A DNA stretch of 64,000 bases, taken from Litoditis marina (Eukaryota > Nematoda > Chromadorea > Rhabditida > Rhabditidae). The DNA is taken from contig OZ038434.1 in NCBI GenBank assembly GCA_964036275.1, positions 14,165,379 to 14,229,378 of the forward strand. The letters run 5' to 3'. A program made the translations under genes and the position numbers. How positions within the stretch are numbered: the stretch's first letter is position 1; each line of letters starts with the position of its first letter. The notes beneath the pieces are model-generated. The model was not told the origin of the DNA. It ran no database searches and worked only from the letters and a program-made list of their open reading frames with translations. Positions 59,932 to 64,000 of this stretch are shown piece after piece.

Positions 59932-62900
59932 TCAATTCTGACTGAACTCCTTTCTGAGCTGTCTTTTGAGAACCTTTCCACTGGAAGTTCGCGGTAGGTC
60001 TTCTCTTATGACTATTCCTCCCTTCAGAACATGGTGGGGCGCAAGTTTCTCTAAACATGGTATAAAATGATGTACGAAAGTATGTTACCAACAAACACAC
60101 TGGACGTCAATAAGATCGCGAACAGTCTGAGTCTCTTTAACGTGCACACTATCGTTACGGCCGTACAGAAGTGGCTTGCCAATTGGTTAGAAAAAACTCG
60201 TTCACTTTCTTGAAACAACTGCCTCATGCTGGAATCGAACCAGCGACCTTCTGTTTACTAGACAGACGCTCTGCCCCTGAGCCAATGAGGCCACGTTTAT
60301 CGGAGCTCAAAACACAGATATATCAGGCCAGTGTGTGAGCACACCAAATGGGATCATGCGAATACTCCCAATGAATAGACCCAACACGAACGTGCCTCAT
60401 TGGCTTAGTGGCAGAGCGTCTGTCTTGTAAACAGAAGGTCGCTGGTTCGATTCCAGCATGGGGGAGTCTTTTTATTCTTTTAACAACCAAGTGTTCTGAT
60501 CAAAATGTTTTTCCAAGTGTTTTTCTTTCTCATACGCTGTTAACTTAGCCATGTTAACAGTTTTCTCTTCAAACTGGGTATCGCTCTTCTTTTTGAGTTT
60601 CAACACACAGTTGCACTAATATAGCTGTGTAACATTGAGATTGTGACCCGACCAATAAGCCATTACATTTATCTTTTTACTAACAGTGAAATCACAGAAA
60701 AAGTAGATTTCTGATTATATTTATTTAAAAGTTTCTAAAATTGGTTTTCTATCATCCTGGCATTATAAGTGCTGAGTAGACACCTTACGGTCAGTTTTGT
60801 ATGGTTCACTGCATTCGTTGTTGAAATAAGTACTAAACCCACTCTTGACAAGTTGCTCGACTTCTTTGATAAGTTGGTGGTGATCAACATCGAAGGAAAC
60901 CGGGACAATGTAGGCCCTGGGCCGTTCCCCGCCCGATTCGTGGTGAACCCCGATCACGGCACATTCGGCCACTAGAGGGTGGCAAATGATCACATCCTCC
61001 TGGAGAATTGTGGACTGTGTTACTTTGGCGTAGTGTTAAGGTTTGACTCGAATACTCGAAAAAAAACTCTGAAGTTCCGCTGAAGCTCAACATTTTACAG
61101 GACTCGTCATAAAACTTGATCAAAATAGATTGCAGTCTGGTTCCTCAAAAGATCACAACTTCCGAATATCGTCCGAAAATGACAGCGATCAAAGTACGAA
61201 CAGGACAGTGTGAAAAAGTGACTACGTATGTTATATTACCTATCCTGCGCTTTTTCGGCGAACTTTTTTGCGAAACATCGAGATAGCGTTAAGGAGACGC
61301 AGTAAGGAAACTTACAGTTGGTATATTTCTAAATACGGCCACTACTGAAACCAACTTACAATCTGAGCTGGCGAGACTTGGACCCCGTTCACTTTGATCA
61401 TGTCCTTCACCCTATCCACCACGTAGTAAAAGCCGTCGGCATCAAAATAAACAATGTCGCCTGGAATAATCGCATGAATCATGAAATATTCTAAAAAGAA
61501 AAAAAAACGGTTGAAACTTGCACGGATCTGTTCTTGATGTTTTTCACGTTTCCAGAGCAAGTATAAATGGTGTAGCTCCCGCCGTGTGCGTAGTTGGATC
61601 GCGTCTGTTTTTGGTCAAAATTTGTAAATTGAAGCGTGTGATAGGATACTAAAACTCAACCATGATCATTTTCTATATTTATTATTTGAGTTCTTCCAAC
61701 CGGTTCTCATCCATCCCTCTTGGAGGATATCTTGGGGTGCGGGTGGTTTGTATCCCTTCATGACAGCCTCCGACCGAAGATGCAACTCGCCACGGACATT
61801 TATCTCAGTGACCACTTCCCCTTCCTCGTTTACCACCTACAGTTGATACATTTTTACGAAAAAAATGAAGATTTCAGGTGTTAAAAACAGAATTTCAATT
61901 GTTTTAGAGGGCGTCTTTTAGGTGTTTAGATTCAGCTTTTTTTTTCTGAACGTCTCGATGAATATCTTCGTTTTAAAACATAACAATGCTTCATGCGGAA
62001 CCGCAAAATACTGTCGTAAGAATCAGTGAAGTGAAAAATTATACTTTTGCCTCGAATCCAGGTAGAAGTTTTCCACAACTGCCGAGTTTTTCCATTCCAA
62101 GTCCCAATGGAGTGATATGGCTCAACACAACCACCTCGGTCATTCCGTAACCTACAAAAAAAGGATTGTTGAAGTCGTAATCGAAACTGTCTGATATAAA
62201 CACATTTGGAAATTTTTATGTTCAGCTTAACTCGCACCTTAAGGATTTCATCAGAAACTACGATACTACAAAATACGATTTTTGCCGGAACTGTGAAACT
62301 CGAAACTCCCATAGCGATTCAAACCCCACCGAAAAAAATGAGTTATATTTGCGAAAGCTAAATTGGCCAGCTAGCCTACCTTGAATCAAATTCTGAACGC
62401 TTGGGAACTTTTCAAACATAGATTGGCTCAGTTCTGCCCCCAAAGGACTGGAACCGCAGAGTACGGTAGTGAGAGAGGTCAGATCGAGATTGTGTTGGGT
62501 CAGATCCACGGAACAGAGATGGCCGAGAATCGCCGGAACCACATTGATTGTGTCTATCTGGAAGAGGTTTTATCAATTCTGGTTCTCTAAAAGTTAGCAT
62601 TCTATATTATTACTTTCTCCCCCCCCCTGCCTGTTCCTAAATATTCTATGTTCCTTCACGAAACAGCGGTTCAACCCTAGATAGTGATCTCCGGTGATGT
62701 TTGTAGTCTGCTCCCCATGTTGTTCGAGCTGTTTAACTCCCCACTGATCAAACCACAGTTCAGATCCTCACCTTATGTTTGTCAATGAGCTGTAGCATGA
62801 GAAGTGGGTGAAAGTGTTCCATAATGACCGAATGACATCCCTCTAGGAGACAGAAAACGAGGGCCCAGAACCCACTTCCGTGGTAGAAGGGAAGGAAGGC

Positions 62901-63497
62901 CAGCGTGCGGCGACTGCTACCCCCTACCAGCACGTCGAAGACTGCTCTGAACGAGAGAGGAGAGTGAAATAAGCAGAAATAGGTTTATTGACTAGAATAA
63001 AGTTATTACATGGATATACTAGGATTAATATATATGCCTGGTTAAATTGAGTGGTGTAGAGCATATTGATCGTACATAAGTAATACATTTCTTTTAATTT
63101 TCTGGTTTACAAAGTTTTTTTTATAGAGATTGACTATTTGCCTATAAATAACAAACTCAGCAAATTAAAGGTTCGAACAAACTATTACAGCGTATGGTCA
63201 GAGCGGCCAGCTCAACTGGACATCTCTGATCTACAAACTATCTCATATGCTGGCAGATAAACAACGACTGCCTGCCTAGCATTACTGAAACTTATCAGCA
63301 CTTTACTGTCTTTGTTGGGGAACTGGAGGCTATGAATAAACGTACTTCTTGAGACTGGCGGTGGCTGCCAGATAGTTTCGATGGGTCAGCTGGACGCATT
63401 TCGGTTTCCCACCAGTTCCACTCGAAAACGGCATTATCAGCACGTCGTCTAGGTCATGTTCGACTAGAATGGTAACCATTGAAAGCAATAAAAGTTT
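59932..63497 (-). CDS. acyl-CoA synthetase / 4-coumarate-CoA ligase-like enzyme (5' end outside or not found)
   Basis: Eight minus-strand exons in phase: 63346-63497, 62772-62946, 62380-62557, 62045-62151, about 61702-61837, 61360-61460, 60843-60999 and 59932-60050 (374 codons). ANL-superfamily motifs appear in order: the P-loop PFSSGTGGKPKCVQLTHRNY (usual SSGTTGLPKGV.LTH), the FLPFYHGSG and GYGMTE adenylate motifs, the FYYVVDRVKDMIKVNG hinge, and the C-terminal PRTSSGKVLKRQLRKEF with the catalytic Lys. It activates a carboxylic acid to its CoA thioester via an acyl-adenylate. It ends EFSQN, with no clear peroxisomal tripeptide. About 150 N-terminal residues are expected upstream and were not found before base 64000. 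The last intron contains two tRNA-Thr genes. The gene converges on the zinc-finger gene, 268 bp apart. Confidence 0.85.
60220..60291 (-). tRNA. tRNA-Thr (AGT), right duplicate
   Basis: Paralogue of 34121-34192 with the same anticodon loop CTAGTAA and acceptor. Differences are confined to the D-arm region (GGCTCAGGGGC against GCCTCAGTGGC). It lies in the last intron of the synthetase. Confidence 0.9.
60394..60465 (+). tRNA. tRNA-Thr (TGT), right duplicate, first pair broken
   Basis: Paralogue of 34295-34366 with loop CTTGTAA. The 3' acceptor strand reads ATGGGGG instead of ATGGGGC, so position 1 (G) faces G. Everything else is identical, so processing may be impaired. Confidence 0.75.
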
Positions 63498-64000
63498 CTG
63501 AAAATGAAATAGCAATTGTTCTGCGCTGGATTTCTGGATAGATAATTGCGAATTATGTGTCCTTTGTAGACAAAACGGAATTTTTTCGTTCATCGTTCCG
63601 AGTTCTCTCTTCTATACACAGAAGCGAAATCAGTGTTTGCTCGGCTTGAACTAGGGTTATTCAAGAGATTAGAAACAGATTTTGAGGTTTTAGAATTATC
63701 TGTCAACCTTTCAAAAATTTGAAGGTACCGTAAACTGGGATGGAACGTAGCGTACAACCCATCCGAAATTGGGAATGTGACCGAATGTGGGAACATGGCG
63801 CAACACCTAAACTATCGCATTTGAAGTGTCAAATACGCATTCTGGTTTAGGTTTATAGTACGAATTGATTGACGAACGTTTAGAAAGGGTTTCGTTCCCG
63901 GGGGAGAGAGAGTCGGGTGTGGGGAACGAGGATCCTTCTCCCACTGCTACAACGGGAATCTGGAACATTGATAGCAATTGTTTCAATCAACCCGATTTAG
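63498..64000. other. no exon recognised
   Basis: Upstream of the first synthetase exon seen. The minus-strand frame at 63590-63796 shows no synthetase motif. A GC-richer stretch at about 63895-63960 (CCGGGGGAGAGAGAG) is unexplained. Confidence 0.4.

Noticed and set aside
1..64000. CRISPR arrays, bacterial operons, prophage or integrated virus
   Set aside because: None seen. Tandem repeats here lack spacer structure, genes are interrupted by spliceosomal introns, and no viral or retroelement polymerase motifs were recognised.

Overview
This is eukaryotic nuclear DNA, most likely from a nematode and probably from Caenorhabditis or a close relative. The evidence is AT-rich sequence, short introns with TTTTCAG-type acceptors and GT donors, start codons a few bases after an acceptor (the pattern left by spliced-leader trans-splicing), a major sperm protein domain gene, tRNA genes inside introns, and dense MITE and Helitron debris. 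No bacterial, phage or CRISPR features were seen. Gene models were assembled by hand from splice signals and reading-frame phase. Coordinates should be good to about one base for most exons.

Layout: 0.3-0.8 kb holds the 3' end of an acyl-CoA-binding protein gene (+). 2.2-3.9 kb holds a complete five-exon multi-pass membrane protein (-). 4-16.9 kb is mostly repeats plus fragments of two or three unrecognised minus-strand genes. 17.0-17.3 kb is a small MSP-domain protein (-). 17.6-24.4 kb is a head-to-tail array of four non-autonomous Helitron-like elements. 24.7-30.4 kb is a RING/B-box/coiled-coil (TRIM-like) gene (-) whose first intron carries a transposon complex. 38.1-41.7 kb is a strongly diverged, short actin-related protein (-), with a 1.7 kb palindromic insertion in one intron. 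An unrecognised gene (-) lies 130 bp upstream of it, so the two could form an operon. 45.7-48.9 kb is a TMEM126-like membrane protein (+). 49.5-59.7 kb is a 27-exon AT-hook/zinc-finger protein of about 927 residues (+). 59.9-63.5 kb is an acyl-CoA synthetase (-) that converges on it and continues past the window edge.

The main large-scale structure is a decayed segmental duplication. Material at 44.9-45.5, 53.5-55.05 and 59.7-62.85 kb recurs in the same order and orientation at 31.3-37.05 kb. That left copy has lost most of the zinc-finger gene and the 5' part of the synthetase gene, and it carries frameshifts. Both copies of the synthetase keep a divergent pair of tRNA-Thr genes (AGT and TGT anticodons) in the last intron.
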